A stretch of 64,000 bases of DNA from an uncultured Eubacteriales bacterium (GTDB lineage Bacteria > Bacillota > Clostridia > Oscillospirales > QAMX01). The DNA lies in the NCBI GenBank assembly GCA_934546935.1, contig CAKTEH010000001.1, positions 310,001 to 374,000 of the forward strand. The letters run 5' to 3'. The position numbers and the translations under genes are program-made. Positions 32,975 through 43,084 of this stretch are shown here, piece after piece; the stretch's first letter is position 1; the number at the start of each line of letters is the position of its first letter. Under the pieces are notes generated by a model. It had not been told where the DNA came from, did not search any database, and saw only the letters and a list, made by a program, of their open reading frames with translations.

Positions 32975-32994
32975 ATGCCCTCCGTTTTCGGTAA

Positions 32995-34356
32995 TCATTC
33001 CTGCTGCGTGTCAGTAAAATCGAACAGCGCCGCATAAGGATCGGGGAGTTCCGGTGTCGCGTATGCACAGAAATCCGCCGTTAGAGAACGGCGCGAATAG
33101 CTGAAACCATATACATTGTGATAAAGCTGAAGCGAATAGGCCCGGGGATAGACTGCGGCTACTTCTTCAAAGGCAAGCTGCTGCATGCGCTGCATTGCTT
33201 CCTCCCCGCGGAAAACATAGACTTCCCAAATTGGGACTGTACGTTCCCCTTCATCGGACCAGTAATAAAACAGCACGCCTTTGCAATCCGAAGCGTCCAG
33301 TGAGATTTCTACAGTAACATTATTGGACATATCCTCTGGAAGAATCAAATACCACTGATCTTCAAAATCGTGATAGCTTGTACATACCACACTTGCCATC
33401 CCGGCGTCTCCGCACTGCATCCAGTCGACAAACCAAAGCGCATACGCACTTGTCCCTTCAGAAAAAAAGTGTGGTACTTCCCGCAGTACAGGGAGTTCGA
33501 CATATCCATTTCCATCAATATCACAGGACCAGACCGGGTATGGACGCAGCGTCTGTGAACTTATGCCGGTATAATCTGAAAGGAAAACATTGATAAGTGT
33601 TTTGTCAACATATACAATATAATCGCTGACATAGCCTATTCCTTCGATATAGCCCTCGCAAATCAAGGCAGTCTGTTCAAACCCAATGGCAGCGGTTTGG
33701 GTATTGAGAAACGTATTCAGGCCGGCAGACAACTGGACGCGCGATACGGATGACAGCGTGCCGTCGGCGTAATCCAGCAATACTGCTGAGCCCCGTACGC
33801 TGCTGGTTCCCGCGCGCGCAAGCAGGATCTCATCGTACCCGTCCGCGTCATAATCCGCGACGGACAGCGCGCTGTAATGCCCGCCATACAACGTCTCCAG
33901 CGCAGTACCGGAAAGTATGCAGACGCTGACGCCGTAGCTGTCTTCTCCAGATAGGCCCCAGCCGATTACAATTGCCTGTACATCCTCTGCCAGCCGTGCG
34001 GGGGCATAGCCGGTAATTTCGTCACAGGTATTGCGCAGCACGGCGCAGCGGCGGTATTGCCCGTCCTCCAGGCGGGATACGCACAGCTCGGCGCGGTATT
34101 TTCCACCTTGTGAAAGGGTGAGAAAAGAAATCTGTTCTGCCTCACCATCCAGATCAAGGTCGCAATATGTGTAGCTTTCCCCGTCTGGTTCAAGCGTTGT
34201 AAAACCGGCGGAATTAAAAAGGAACTGTGAAAGCTGCTGGGTCCGGGTTCGGGAAAGCGGCGCGGAAAGCGGTTTCGCCAACAGGGTCTGCTGTGTGCAG
34301 GCGCACAGCGACAGCACCAGCGCACAAACGCAAAGCAGGTCAAGGATTTTTTTCAT
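32995..34356 (-). CDS. Large lipoprotein heading a two-component operon
   Basis: A 453-residue predicted lipoprotein. MKKILDLLCVCALVLSLCAC ends in lipobox LCAC. The mature part has an early CDLDLDGEAEQISFL and later VADYDADGYDEILLAR and SCDIDGNGYVELPVL, three DxDxDG loops spaced like beta-propeller FG-GAP/VCBS repeats. ATG 34356 follows GGAGGCA. It lies 20 bases before the response regulator, so it is likely part of the same signalling unit, perhaps as an outer sensor. This is inference. Confidence 0.78.
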   Translation of the reverse strand: MKKILDLLCVCALVLSLCACTQQTLLAKPLSAPLSRTRTQQLSQFLFNSAGFTTLEPDGESYTYCDLDLDGEAEQISFLTLSQGGKYRAELCVSRLEDGQYRRCAVLRNTCDEITGYAPARLAEDVQAIVIGWGLSGEDSYGVSVCILSGTALETLYGGHYSALSVADYDADGYDEILLARAGTSSVRGSAVLLDYADGTLSSVSRVQLSAGLNTFLNTQTAAIGFEQTALICEGYIEGIGYVSDYIVYVDKTLINVFLSDYTGISSQTLRPYPVWSCDIDGNGYVELPVLREVPHFFSEGTSAYALWFVDWMQCGDAGMASVVCTSYHDFEDQWYLILPEDMSNNVTVEISLDASDCKGVLFYYWSDEGERTVPIWEVYVFRGEEAMQRMQQLAFEEVAAVYPRAYSLQLYHNVYGFSYSRRSLTADFCAYATPELPDPYAALFDFTDTQQE

Positions 34357-34642
34357 ATTGTCTGTGCCTCCATGCCATACCGGCCGGCAACGGCCTCCGA
34401 CACCGGCGGTAGGCGGGTCTTTTCTAATACCAGGAAAATACTTTTGTGCATAATCTGCGCAAAAAATATAAAATCTCAGTATTTATATCCATTGCCTTAT
34501 TCTACCATAAACCTTCAGCTTTTTTCAATAGCGGATTGACAAACATGGTTTGATTTTACTGGGATAGGCTCTGCGTGGGCGCATATGATAAAGCTGTAAT
34601 AGAAAAATACGCTGTTCGTACGAAAATAAGGAGGCAGGGAAA
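34357..34642. other. Intergenic region between divergent lipoprotein and sleB genes
   Basis: AT-rich and expected to hold both promoters. A CATATGATAA string at about 34580 could be the -10 of a sporulation-type promoter for sleB, but the -35 fit is poor. No gene seen. Confidence 0.4.
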
Positions 34643-35326
34643 ATGAAAGCCAATCGGGAAAATATAACGAAGCTTGCAGTTTTGTTTCTTGTCAATATTT
34701 TGATTTTTACCATATATTGTGCGCGTTTGCCTGTACAGGCCGCAGTCTACCGGCAAGGGTCCACGGGGGAAACTGTGCGCCAGATTCAGACAAACCTGAA
34801 AAAGTGGGGGTATTATTCCGGCGCGGTCGATGGAATATATGGATCACAGACCACTTCGGCTGTAAAAAGCTTCCAGCGGAAAAACGGCCTTTCCGCTGAC
34901 GGCGTGGTTGGCACGCAAACACTCGCGGCCCTGGGCCTGTCCTCGGGAGGTTCCAGCAGCGGATCCGGCGCATCGTCAAACGACCTGTATCTGCTGGCGC
35001 GCATCATCTCTGCGGAAGCCAGAGGCGAACCCTATAAAGGACAGGTGGCCGTCGGCGCAGTAGTGCTCAACCGGGTGCGCCATCCTTCCTTCCCGAATAC
35101 GGTCTCAGGTGTTGTGTATCAAAACGGGGCGTTTACTGCCATCGTCGATGGGCAGTTTGACCAGCCTATCAGCGCACAGTCCTATTCCGCCGCACAGGAT
35201 GCGCTTAATGGCTGGGACCCTACCGGAGGCGCCATCTACTATTATAACCCCGCGAAAACGACGAATACCTGGATTTATTCGCGTGAGGTTATCACGGTTA
35301 TTGGAAACCATTATTTTGCCAAATAG
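34643..35326 (+). CDS. sleB: Spore cortex-lytic enzyme (SleB-like)
   Basis: A 227-residue exported cell-wall hydrolase that degrades spore cortex peptidoglycan during germination. Domains: signal or anchor helix (about 10-34), peptidoglycan-binding domain (about 37-97; GSTGETVRQIQTNLKKWGYY, GVVGTQTLAAL), a Gly/Ser linker, and the SleB catalytic domain (LLARIISAEARGEPYKGQVA with the likely catalytic Glu). ATG 34643 follows AAGGAGG. It supports a spore-forming host. Confidence 0.93.
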   Translation: MKANRENITKLAVLFLVNILIFTIYCARLPVQAAVYRQGSTGETVRQIQTNLKKWGYYSGAVDGIYGSQTTSAVKSFQRKNGLSADGVVGTQTLAALGLSSGGSSSGSGASSNDLYLLARIISAEARGEPYKGQVAVGAVVLNRVRHPSFPNTVSGVVYQNGAFTAIVDGQFDQPISAQSYSAAQDALNGWDPTGGAIYYYNPAKTTNTWIYSREVITVIGNHYFAK

Positions 35327-35378
35327 AGGGAAAATTTCACAAAAATTACAAAATGGTGACACATTGGAAAAAAAGCGA

Positions 35379-35408
35379 TTGACATAATTGGTAAGGCCGT
35401 GTTATAAT
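35379..35408 (+). promoter_or_regulatory. Promoter of murA
   Basis: TTGACA 35379-35384, 18 bases, TATAAT 35403-35408. The leader to the murA start is about 140 bases long. Confidence 0.8.
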
Positions 35409-35552
35409 ACTCACGCTGTAAAAAGTAATTTTTTTGTGAACGGTTTAAAATTATCAATTTTGTTAATCCTATAGGATGATAGGCGGAATCGCCCGGAAAG
35501 CGCGAACTTCAGGTTTGGATTCGCAAGACCCACGACAAAAGAAGGTGCGGGA

Positions 35553-36842
35553 TTGAGAAAATATGTGATAAAAGGCGGGAATGAGCTCCATGGGGAGGTC
35601 ACCGTCAGCGGGTTTAAAAATGCCGCGTTAGCAATTATAACCTCTACGATTCTTGTTGAGGGTTCCTGTATTATCAGCAATATCCCAAAAATCAGCGACG
35701 TAACGGTTCATCTGGAGATTTTGAAGCGGATGGGCGCGTCTGTAAAGTTGCTGGATGACACGACGGTTGAGATCAACTGTGCGCATCTGCGCGGGTCGCG
35801 CGCCGCATTTGACGATCTGACTCGTAAAACCCGTGCTTCAACTTATCTGATGGGCGCGGTGCTGGGCCGTTTCGGTTCCGCGCATGTGTCAATGTCAGGC
35901 GGCTGTAATCTCGGGTCCCGGCCAATTGACCAGCATATCAAAGGTTTTGAGGCTCTGGGTGCACGGGTAGACGTTCGAAATGGGATTATTCATATTACTG
36001 CACCGGATGGTATGCATCCTGCACGGATTTATTTTGATCAGCGCACGGTTGGTGGAACGATCAATGTAATTCTTGCTGCTGCGCGTGTGCCTGGGCTGAC
36101 GATTATTGAGAATGCCAATAAAGAGCCGCATATTGTGGATCTTGCCAATTTCCTCAACGCTATGGGTGCGGAAATCAGCGGCGCAGGTACGGATGTTATT
36201 AAAGTCCGGGGTGTGCATAAGCTCCATGGCGGTATGTATTCGATTATTCCGGATCAGATTGAGGCTGGCACTTTTATGGCGGCAGTTGCAGCGACAGGCG
36301 GCGAAATTGTAATCCGCAATGTCATACCCAAACATCTGGAGTGCATCAGCACGAAGATGGTTGAGATGGGGATTGAAGTTGTTGACCTTGATGATGCGTT
36401 GCTTGTCCGCCGGACAGGTGAGCTGCGGCGCACGAATGTAAAAACCATGCCGTATCCGGGGTATCCGACAGATATGAACCCGCAGACTGGCGTGTTGATG
36501 TGTCTGGCGCGCGGGACGAGCATTATGACGGAAGGGGTTTTTCAGGATCGCTTCCGCTATGTTGATGAACTGCGCCGAATGGGTGCCCATATCCAGGTGG
36601 ACGGCCAGATAGCCATTGTTGAAGGCGTACACAACCTCTCCGGCGCACCGGTGCAGTGTTGTGATTTGCGTTGCGGCGCAGCGCTTATTATTGCAGCATT
36701 GGCAGCGCAGGGCGTTACGGAGATCGGAAACATCGAGCATGTCGAGCGCGGTTATGATAATATGGTTGCCAAATTTAACAGTTTGGGCGCCGGTATTGAA
36801 ATCGTGGATTTCCAGGATGAAGAGGAACTGGCAAACGCCTGA
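35553..36842 (+). CDS. murA: UDP-N-acetylglucosamine 1-carboxyvinyltransferase
   Basis: Transfers enolpyruvate from PEP to UDP-GlcNAc, the first committed step of peptidoglycan synthesis. 429 residues. K22-N23 in GFKNAAL and the catalytic C118 in MSGGCNLGSRPIDQH are both present, so the enzyme should be fosfomycin-sensitive as far as this residue tells. Other motifs: PYPGYPTDMNPQ and RFRYVDELRRMGA. The start is TTG 35553 with AAGGTG upstream, which gives the usual MRKYVIKGGNELHG beginning. Many Bacillota carry a second copy elsewhere. Confidence 0.96.
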   Translation: MRKYVIKGGNELHGEVTVSGFKNAALAIITSTILVEGSCIISNIPKISDVTVHLEILKRMGASVKLLDDTTVEINCAHLRGSRAAFDDLTRKTRASTYLMGAVLGRFGSAHVSMSGGCNLGSRPIDQHIKGFEALGARVDVRNGIIHITAPDGMHPARIYFDQRTVGGTINVILAAARVPGLTIIENANKEPHIVDLANFLNAMGAEISGAGTDVIKVRGVHKLHGGMYSIIPDQIEAGTFMAAVAATGGEIVIRNVIPKHLECISTKMVEMGIEVVDLDDALLVRRTGELRRTNVKTMPYPGYPTDMNPQTGVLMCLARGTSIMTEGVFQDRFRYVDELRRMGAHIQVDGQIAIVEGVHNLSGAPVQCCDLRCGAALIIAALAAQGVTEIGNIEHVERGYDNMVAKFNSLGAGIEIVDFQDEEELANA

Positions 36843-36860
36843 ATATATGTTTTATATTGC

Positions 36861-36890
36861 GCCGGAAGCACAACGCTTCCGGCTTTTTTC
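36861..36890 (+). terminator. Terminator of murA
   Basis: Stem GCCGGAAGC / GCTTCCGGC with a 5-base loop, then TTTTTTCT. Confidence 0.9.
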
Positions 36891-37101
36891 TATGTTTGTT
36901 GAATTCCTGAAGGGTGGGGATGGATCCAAAAAGCATACAATTGCGGGAAGCGGCGGAAAAGTCGCTGTATTTCTTATGTCTATCTTGGACAGAGTAGAGT
37001 GGAATTTCTCTGTATGTTTTTTCAAACACGATTGCTTTTTTGCGCGATTTGTGATATAAATATACTTCTCCCGCAAAAAAAGATCGTCAGGAGGGGTAAA
37101 A

Positions 37102-39216
37102 ATGGATACAAAATCGCATGAGTTCGAAGAAAAGCGGCTTGCGTATGTGCTGGAAAAGGTGAAAAAAGCGATTTCCGAGGCTTCTGTCCGCAAGGAAGAG
37201 CTTGACCAGCAGATCGATCAATGGCTCAAGGCCTATAACGATGAGAATGTTGAACTTTTTATGCAGCTCGTTGTCGGTACGGACAGGCAGGAAGGGCTTG
37301 CCAAACTTCTGCGTGTCTACCGCAACGCCGAAAATTCCCCTTATTTTGGACGTGTCGATTTCGCCGAAACCGGGGAGGAATCTAAATGCATTTATATTGG
37401 CCGCGGCGGTGTGATCGAGGATAATGAAGTGTTGGTCGTGGACTGGCGTACGCCGGTTGCCAACCTGTATTACGACGCACATAGCGGCCCCGCGTCCTAT
37501 TTGTCCCCTGGTGGTGAGGTAACGGGGGAGATGGGATTAAAACGGACCTATAATATCAAAAATGGCACGCTTTTGGACTACTATGATGCGGATTTGATTA
37601 CAAGCGATGAACTTTTGCAGGAATACCTTGCCAAAAATGCCGATGTTGTATTGCGCGACATTGTTGCGACAATCCAGAGCGATCAGAATGAAATCATCCG
37701 CGCCGAACCCTGGCGCAATGTGATCGTGCAAGGTGTGGCCGGAAGCGGGAAGACAACAGTCGCCCTTCATCGGATTTCTTATCTGATTTTTAATGCCGAC
37801 GCCAAGGAAAACCGTTACTGCATACTGGGCACTAACCGCATGTTTTTAAACTACATATCTGGCATGCTGCCTGACCTGGGTGTGGAAAGTGTTCGCCAGA
37901 GTGTGCTGCGTGAGCTGTTGCTGTACATTCTTTTTTATAATCCGGATGCCCGCGAAGTGGAAGTGTCTCCGGAAAAATCCACCTTGGCTTTTGCGCAGGC
38001 GCTTCGGGATTTTGCCGACGGCTTTGAGGAAAAGGTTTTCCTGCGGGAAGACGTCACGCTGGCCGGACGGCCGCTTGTCAGCTGTGAAGAGGTTGCCGAA
38101 AATTTTTCCCTTCGACCGCAGACGCCTATGCGGGAACTGGCGGAAACTTTGGCGCGGCTGATCGACCATCGCGTAAAGTCAAAGCTGGAGGAGATCCTTT
38201 CTGCAGTGGAAGCAGATTACGAACGCCGCTGCATCGCTTCTGTTTCGAGGGAAGAGCGCCATCGGCTGATTGACGAAAAATATATCCAGCTGGAACAACT
38301 GCGCATACAGGCGAAAGGTATGAAGCGTACCTATCTGAATCGTCTGAAAAAAGTCAATGAAACGAAGCTTTATCTCGCATTTCTGGAGCACTATGCTTCC
38401 CGTGGGGAACAGGAAGCGGCATTGGCCGGCCGGACTGCGCGCAGTATCCGTCGTAAATGCTATGACATTTATGATTTGTGCGCGCTTGCTTATCTGTCCT
38501 GCCGGCTTGATGCGAATGTACGTACAAAAGAGTATGACCATCTTGTAATTGATGAGGCGCAGGATTTTGGCCCGATGGCATTTATGACGCTGTCGCGTTG
38601 TTTCCCGGATGCGCGGTTTACAATTTTGGGCGATATAGCACAGAACATCCATGGAGAAAGCGGGCTGGGTTCCTGGGATGAAATTGCGCCGATGTTTCCT
38701 TCGTTGTTTTTCCGTGCGCTGACGAAAAGCTACCGGAACACAATAGAAATTGCGGAATTTGCAAACCGTGTGCTTGATAAGATCGGGACTGGCTATGAGA
38801 TTACACCGGTTGTCCGCCATGGCCGCGCAGTATGTTTTGAACACGCGGCTGGTTTTGCAGACTGTATTGATAGAACCCGGCGGGCCATTATGCAAACGGC
38901 GCGCCCGGGTGGGAGCTGTGCAGTTATTTGCCGGGATGTGCAGGAAACGCAGGCCGTCCATACGGCGCTTATGCCGCATATGGCGCTGACTCTGATCTGT
39001 GATGATACTACCGTGTATACCGGCGGCATTGTTGTAACTCCAGTCGCAGCAGTTAAAGGATTGGAATTCGACACAGTGATCATCTTTGACGCCGGAGCTG
39101 CAAATTGGGACAGCGGCACTGCAACGGCAAAACGTATGTATGTAGCGTTGACACGCGCACTGCATGAGCTGAATATTTTTTATACGGGTGACGTTTCACC
39201 GCTGCTGTTGGCTTAA
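37102..39216 (+). CDS. helD: HelD-like UvrD/Rep superfamily ATPase
   Basis: A 704-residue protein related to HelD, which releases RNA polymerase stalled on DNA. An N-terminal coiled coil (about 5-45) comes before the helicase core; Walker A GVAGSGKTTVALHR is at 211-224, Walker B is VIDEAQDFGPMA, and later motifs are LTKSYRNTIEI, VKGLEFDTVIIFD and YVALTRALHEL. The N-terminal WRTPVANLYYDA is a HelD hallmark. ATG 37102 follows CAGGAGGGG. It follows murA with an own promoter region. Confidence 0.93.
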   Translation: MDTKSHEFEEKRLAYVLEKVKKAISEASVRKEELDQQIDQWLKAYNDENVELFMQLVVGTDRQEGLAKLLRVYRNAENSPYFGRVDFAETGEESKCIYIGRGGVIEDNEVLVVDWRTPVANLYYDAHSGPASYLSPGGEVTGEMGLKRTYNIKNGTLLDYYDADLITSDELLQEYLAKNADVVLRDIVATIQSDQNEIIRAEPWRNVIVQGVAGSGKTTVALHRISYLIFNADAKENRYCILGTNRMFLNYISGMLPDLGVESVRQSVLRELLLYILFYNPDAREVEVSPEKSTLAFAQALRDFADGFEEKVFLREDVTLAGRPLVSCEEVAENFSLRPQTPMRELAETLARLIDHRVKSKLEEILSAVEADYERRCIASVSREERHRLIDEKYIQLEQLRIQAKGMKRTYLNRLKKVNETKLYLAFLEHYASRGEQEAALAGRTARSIRRKCYDIYDLCALAYLSCRLDANVRTKEYDHLVIDEAQDFGPMAFMTLSRCFPDARFTILGDIAQNIHGESGLGSWDEIAPMFPSLFFRALTKSYRNTIEIAEFANRVLDKIGTGYEITPVVRHGRAVCFEHAAGFADCIDRTRRAIMQTARPGGSCAVICRDVQETQAVHTALMPHMALTLICDDTTVYTGGIVVTPVAAVKGLEFDTVIIFDAGAANWDSGTATAKRMYVALTRALHELNIFYTGDVSPLLLA

Positions 39217-39467
39217 AATCTTAAAGTGGTATGTATTGCGGCTGGTGTTTTTTGCCTCTTGTGAATATTACCGAAAATTCGGATCGATTTTTGTAAATGG
39301 TGCATATACTTCTCTCGAATTTCCAAAAAGTCTCGTGGAAGCAGTCTATAGACAAGCTGCGTGTTCTGGCGGATAATAAAATGTAGTGGCGGCGGACCCC
39401 AAGCCTGCAGATGTAGGACAGGCCGCCGTCTGTATGCAGTTTTTTAGCGAAGGGAGGCCTGGCGCCT

Positions 39468-40124
39468 ATGGCGCATAAACTGGTTTCCGAGAAAACATTG
39501 TTTTATGCGATGGCGGCTTTCGGTGGATTCCTCGGCGGTTATACGGTTACCCGCTGCGGCGTACTGGCCAGTGCGGAAACCGTCAACCTGATTGTCCTGA
39601 CTCAGGCTGTTTTTGGCGGCGATTTTCCCCAGATGTTGGTGCGTGCTGGTGCGGCTTTGGTTTTTGCCTTCGCAATTGCGTTTTCTACGGCCTTGCAGCT
39701 CAACCCACGGGTAAACTTGAAGTTTATCGCGGTATTAGCGGATTTTATCGGTATTTTTATAGTGGGTTTTTTACCGGAAAACGCCGGATTTTTTGCTTTG
39801 TATCCCGTTTTTTTCATTACAGGGTTCCAGTGGAACGCCTTTCCCGGCGCATGCGGTTACGCAAGTTCCTGTGTATTTTCGACGAATAATTACCGGCAGC
39901 TTATTATCGGGTTAACTTTATATTTCAAAACAAGGGACCGGGAAGCGCTGCGCAGGGCCCGCTTTTTTGCGGGTTCCCTGTTGTTTTTCCATATTGGCGT
40001 CGCGGCGGCATTTTTCGGTATGCGCTGGCTTGGTTTTTATTCTATTTTGTTATGCCTGCCGCTGATTATTCCGGCCTGTTATTTTTGCGCGCAGCAGGAT
40101 GCTGTACAGGCAAAAGGGCGTTGA
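39468..40124 (+). CDS. DUF1275 (YoaK-like) membrane protein
   Basis: A 218-residue integral membrane protein with six predicted helices. GGFLGGYTVTRCGVLASAET with NLIVLTQAVF and later TGFQWNAFPGACGYASSCVF are typical of DUF1275. The function is not established. ATG 39468 follows GAAGGGAGG. A short hairpin-forming stretch lies upstream (about 39388-39430). Confidence 0.82.
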   Translation: MAHKLVSEKTLFYAMAAFGGFLGGYTVTRCGVLASAETVNLIVLTQAVFGGDFPQMLVRAGAALVFAFAIAFSTALQLNPRVNLKFIAVLADFIGIFIVGFLPENAGFFALYPVFFITGFQWNAFPGACGYASSCVFSTNNYRQLIIGLTLYFKTRDREALRRARFFAGSLLFFHIGVAAAFFGMRWLGFYSILLCLPLIIPACYFCAQQDAVQAKGR

Positions 40125-40292
40125 GCGCCTGTGCGGGTACAGGGGTGAAACAGGAGGTGGACCTGCCATCCCGGCAGAATATACGCCGGGTATGGTTTTT
40201 GCAGCGGAATCCGGAACTGCCCGCCGTATCTTTTTAGAATGGAAACATACAGGGGGACTGCTAAAACAGGCCCTGCCGTGTACTGTAAACGT

Positions 40293-40338
40293 AAAAAAGT
40301 TGCTTTCCTGCCAAACTGGGCAGGAAAGCAACTTTTTT
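40293..40338. terminator. Bidirectional terminator
   Basis: About 20-pair stem AAAAAAGTTGCTTTCCTGCC and its complement, 6-base loop, between convergent genes. Confidence 0.92.
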
Positions 40339-40361
40339 ATTCTGTGATTCAGATTTCGGCC

Positions 40362-43004
40362 TCACCGGCTGCCTGCCACGCGGCGCTGAATAAATTTGAC
40401 CAGCTCCATAATTGGAATGATGCATACGGCAAGCGCAACGGCAACGGCATATTCAGCAAAAGAAATATGTTCGAAGCCAAAAGCCGCGGAAAGGAAAGGA
40501 ACATAGATTACAGCAGTAGTCAGGATCAGGGAAAGCGCCATAGCGCCCCAAAGCCATTTATTCTGCCAGCGGATGGAAAAAACGGAGGCGCGGCGGGCGC
40601 GCATATTGAAGGAATGGAAAATTTCCACAAGAGAAAGCGTTAAAAACGCCATTGTCATACCGTCGGCGCTGTTGGTAATTTCCCAGACGCCGGATTCCAT
40701 ATAATGGCCGATAAAATAGGAACTCAGTGTAAGGATGGTAACCAGAAGGCCCTGGAAAGCAATGTCAAAGCCCATCCCACCGGCAAAAATACCATCTGCC
40801 GAGCTGCGCGGGGGCCGCTTCATCGTATCTGCCTCACCTTTCTCCATGCCAAGCGCCAGAGCCGGGAAGCAGTCGGTAATTAGATTAATCCATAAAAGAT
40901 GCACAGGCTTTAATACTGTAAATCCCAGGACCGTAGCAATAAAGATAGACAGCACCTCAGCCAGGTTCGAGGAAAGCAGAAATTGGATCGCCTTACGGAT
41001 ATTGTCATAAATACGCCGGCCTTCCTCGACAGCGGAAACGATAGTGGCAAAGTTGTCATCCGCCAATACCATGTCGGCTACATTTTTGGTTACGTCTGTA
41101 CCGGTAATCCCCATACCGACGCCGATATCTGCGCTTTTGATAGAAGGCGCGTCGTTGACGCCGTCTCCGGTCATGGCAGTGATACGTCCCAAGGCGCGCC
41201 AGCCATTGACAATGCGGACTTTGTGTTCCGGCTGCACGCGCGCATATACGGAATATTTTTCAATGTTTTTGCGGAATTCCTCGTCAGAAAGCTCATCCAG
41301 CTGCGCGCCGGTAATTGCCTCCTGATTTGGAGCAAGGATTCCCAGCTGGCGGGCAATGGCGACAGCAGTGTCGCGGTGGTCCCCCGTAATCATAATCGGC
41401 CGGATCCCCGCTTCCTGGCATTCAGCAATTGCATCGCGCACTTCCGGACGGATGGGATCGATCATGCCTTCCAGGCCAAGGAAGATCAGATCGTTTTCCA
41501 TGATGTCGGGCTCATAGGATTCCGGTTTGGCATCATAATACCGGTATGCGGCCGCAAGCACACGCAGGGCTTGGTCGGCGAGGGCCTTGTTTGCGTTGCG
41601 CAGTTCCTCACGGATCGCGTCGGTCAGGATAACAGCTTCGCCGCCACGCAGGATGTGGGTGCAGCGGCTGATTACGACGTCAGGGGCGCCGGTGGTATGC
41701 TGGATATAAGCGTTTCCATCACGATGCACGGTTGTCATCAGTTTTCTTCCGGAATCAAAGGGAATTTCGCCGATACGGGGATATTTCTGCTCCAGTTCAT
41801 ATTTTGCAAGCCCGAGCTTGTATGCATAATCGACGACTGCGGTTTGCGTAGGATCGCCTTCGCTTGCTTCTTCCCCAGGACGCAATACGGCGTCGGTGCA
41901 TAGACAGAAGGATACGGCGGCGGCTTCACGGCTGTCTGCATAGTCGTCAACCACCGTCATTTTGTTCTGCGTGAGGGTACCGGTTTTATCCGAACAGATA
42001 ATCTGTGTACAGCCAAGCGTTTCCACGGCAGTCAGCCGGCGGATTACTGCATTGCGGCGGGACATGTTGGTTACACCGATGGACAGCACAATTGTGACAA
42101 CCGCGGCAAGCCCTTCCGGGATCGCGGCGACTGCCAGGCTCACGGCAACCATGAAGGTATCCAGCAGTGCTTCCCCTGAGAAATCCGGATACATGCGCAC
42201 AAGGTCAATCGCAAAGATTACAACGCAGATCGACAGGACAAGGATACTGAGTATCTTGCTCAGCTGATTAAGCTTTTTCTGCAAGGGGGTTTCTTCATCC
42301 TGAGCGGCCGTTAAGGCGTCTGCAATTTTGCCCATTTCCGTTTCCATCCCGGTTGCGGTAACTATGGCACGCCCGCGCCCGTAAACAACGGTGGAGCCCA
42401 TGTAGACCATATTTTTACGATCTCCCAGCGGGATATCCTTTGCATCGCTAAGGCTCAATGATTCGGCGGTTTTGTTGACTGGGACGCTTTCGCCGGTCAG
42501 CGCGGCCTCCTCGGCCTTCATGCTTGCGCATTCGATAATGCGCGCGTCGGCGGGTATGGCGTCACCGGCTTCGAGTACGATAATATCGCCGGGTACCAGT
42601 TCTTCGCTGCGTATGACAACCTGCCGTCCATCCCGGATCACCTTGCTTGTTGCCGCCGCGATTTCCTGTAATGCTGCAATGGCTTTTTCTGCCTTGCTTT
42701 CCTGCACCACGCCGAGTACGGCGTTAATAAGTACGACCACCATAATTATGATGACGTCGGCAAAAGACTCGCCGGAGTAGATGGCTGTTATGCCGGAAAT
42801 GACAGCGGCAATGATCAGGATGATAATCATCGGGTCGGCCAGTTCGGCAAGAAAACGCTGCAATAGCGTAGCTTTTTTGCCTTCCTTCAGCTTGTTTGGA
42901 CCGTATTGTTCAAACCGTTTCCCCGCATCTTGCGTACTGAGGCCTTCGTGTTTTGAAGAAAGCCCTTCCAGCACTTCCGGGATGCCCTGTAAATATTCTT
43001 TCAT
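40362..43004 (-). CDS. P-type Ca2+-transporting ATPase (type IIA)
   Basis: An 880-residue cation pump of the SERCA/PMCA group. N-terminal cation-ATPase domain, actuator TGES (170-173), M4 ion site AAIPEGLAAVVT, phosphorylated D339 in SDKTGTLTQNK, hinge TGDGVNDAPSIK, and the M6 motif INLITDCFPALALG with Asn/Asp ligands that favour calcium over Na/K. ATG 43004 follows AGGAGTG; the upstream in-frame extension is not used by relatives. It most likely exports Ca2+, with some members also moving Mn2+, which fits the mntP neighbour. Confidence 0.93.
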   Translation of the reverse strand: MKEYLQGIPEVLEGLSSKHEGLSTQDAGKRFEQYGPNKLKEGKKATLLQRFLAELADPMIIILIIAAVISGITAIYSGESFADVIIIMVVVLINAVLGVVQESKAEKAIAALQEIAAATSKVIRDGRQVVIRSEELVPGDIIVLEAGDAIPADARIIECASMKAEEAALTGESVPVNKTAESLSLSDAKDIPLGDRKNMVYMGSTVVYGRGRAIVTATGMETEMGKIADALTAAQDEETPLQKKLNQLSKILSILVLSICVVIFAIDLVRMYPDFSGEALLDTFMVAVSLAVAAIPEGLAAVVTIVLSIGVTNMSRRNAVIRRLTAVETLGCTQIICSDKTGTLTQNKMTVVDDYADSREAAAVSFCLCTDAVLRPGEEASEGDPTQTAVVDYAYKLGLAKYELEQKYPRIGEIPFDSGRKLMTTVHRDGNAYIQHTTGAPDVVISRCTHILRGGEAVILTDAIREELRNANKALADQALRVLAAAYRYYDAKPESYEPDIMENDLIFLGLEGMIDPIRPEVRDAIAECQEAGIRPIMITGDHRDTAVAIARQLGILAPNQEAITGAQLDELSDEEFRKNIEKYSVYARVQPEHKVRIVNGWRALGRITAMTGDGVNDAPSIKSADIGVGMGITGTDVTKNVADMVLADDNFATIVSAVEEGRRIYDNIRKAIQFLLSSNLAEVLSIFIATVLGFTVLKPVHLLWINLITDCFPALALGMEKGEADTMKRPPRSSADGIFAGGMGFDIAFQGLLVTILTLSSYFIGHYMESGVWEITNSADGMTMAFLTLSLVEIFHSFNMRARRASVFSIRWQNKWLWGAMALSLILTTAVIYVPFLSAAFGFEHISFAEYAVAVALAVCIIPIMELVKFIQRRVAGSR

Positions 43005-43084
43005 AGTGTTCACTCCTAAATTCTGTCCAGATGGTTTTAGCATGGCCGGAATATGGCGCTTTACAAGCGCTTGATCTTACGGAT

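Noticed and set aside
34537..34642. TTGACA before sleB as a housekeeping promoter.
   Set aside because: No -10 element at 16-18 bases; the gene is expected to use a sporulation sigma factor, and a weak CATATGATAA string is only suggestive.
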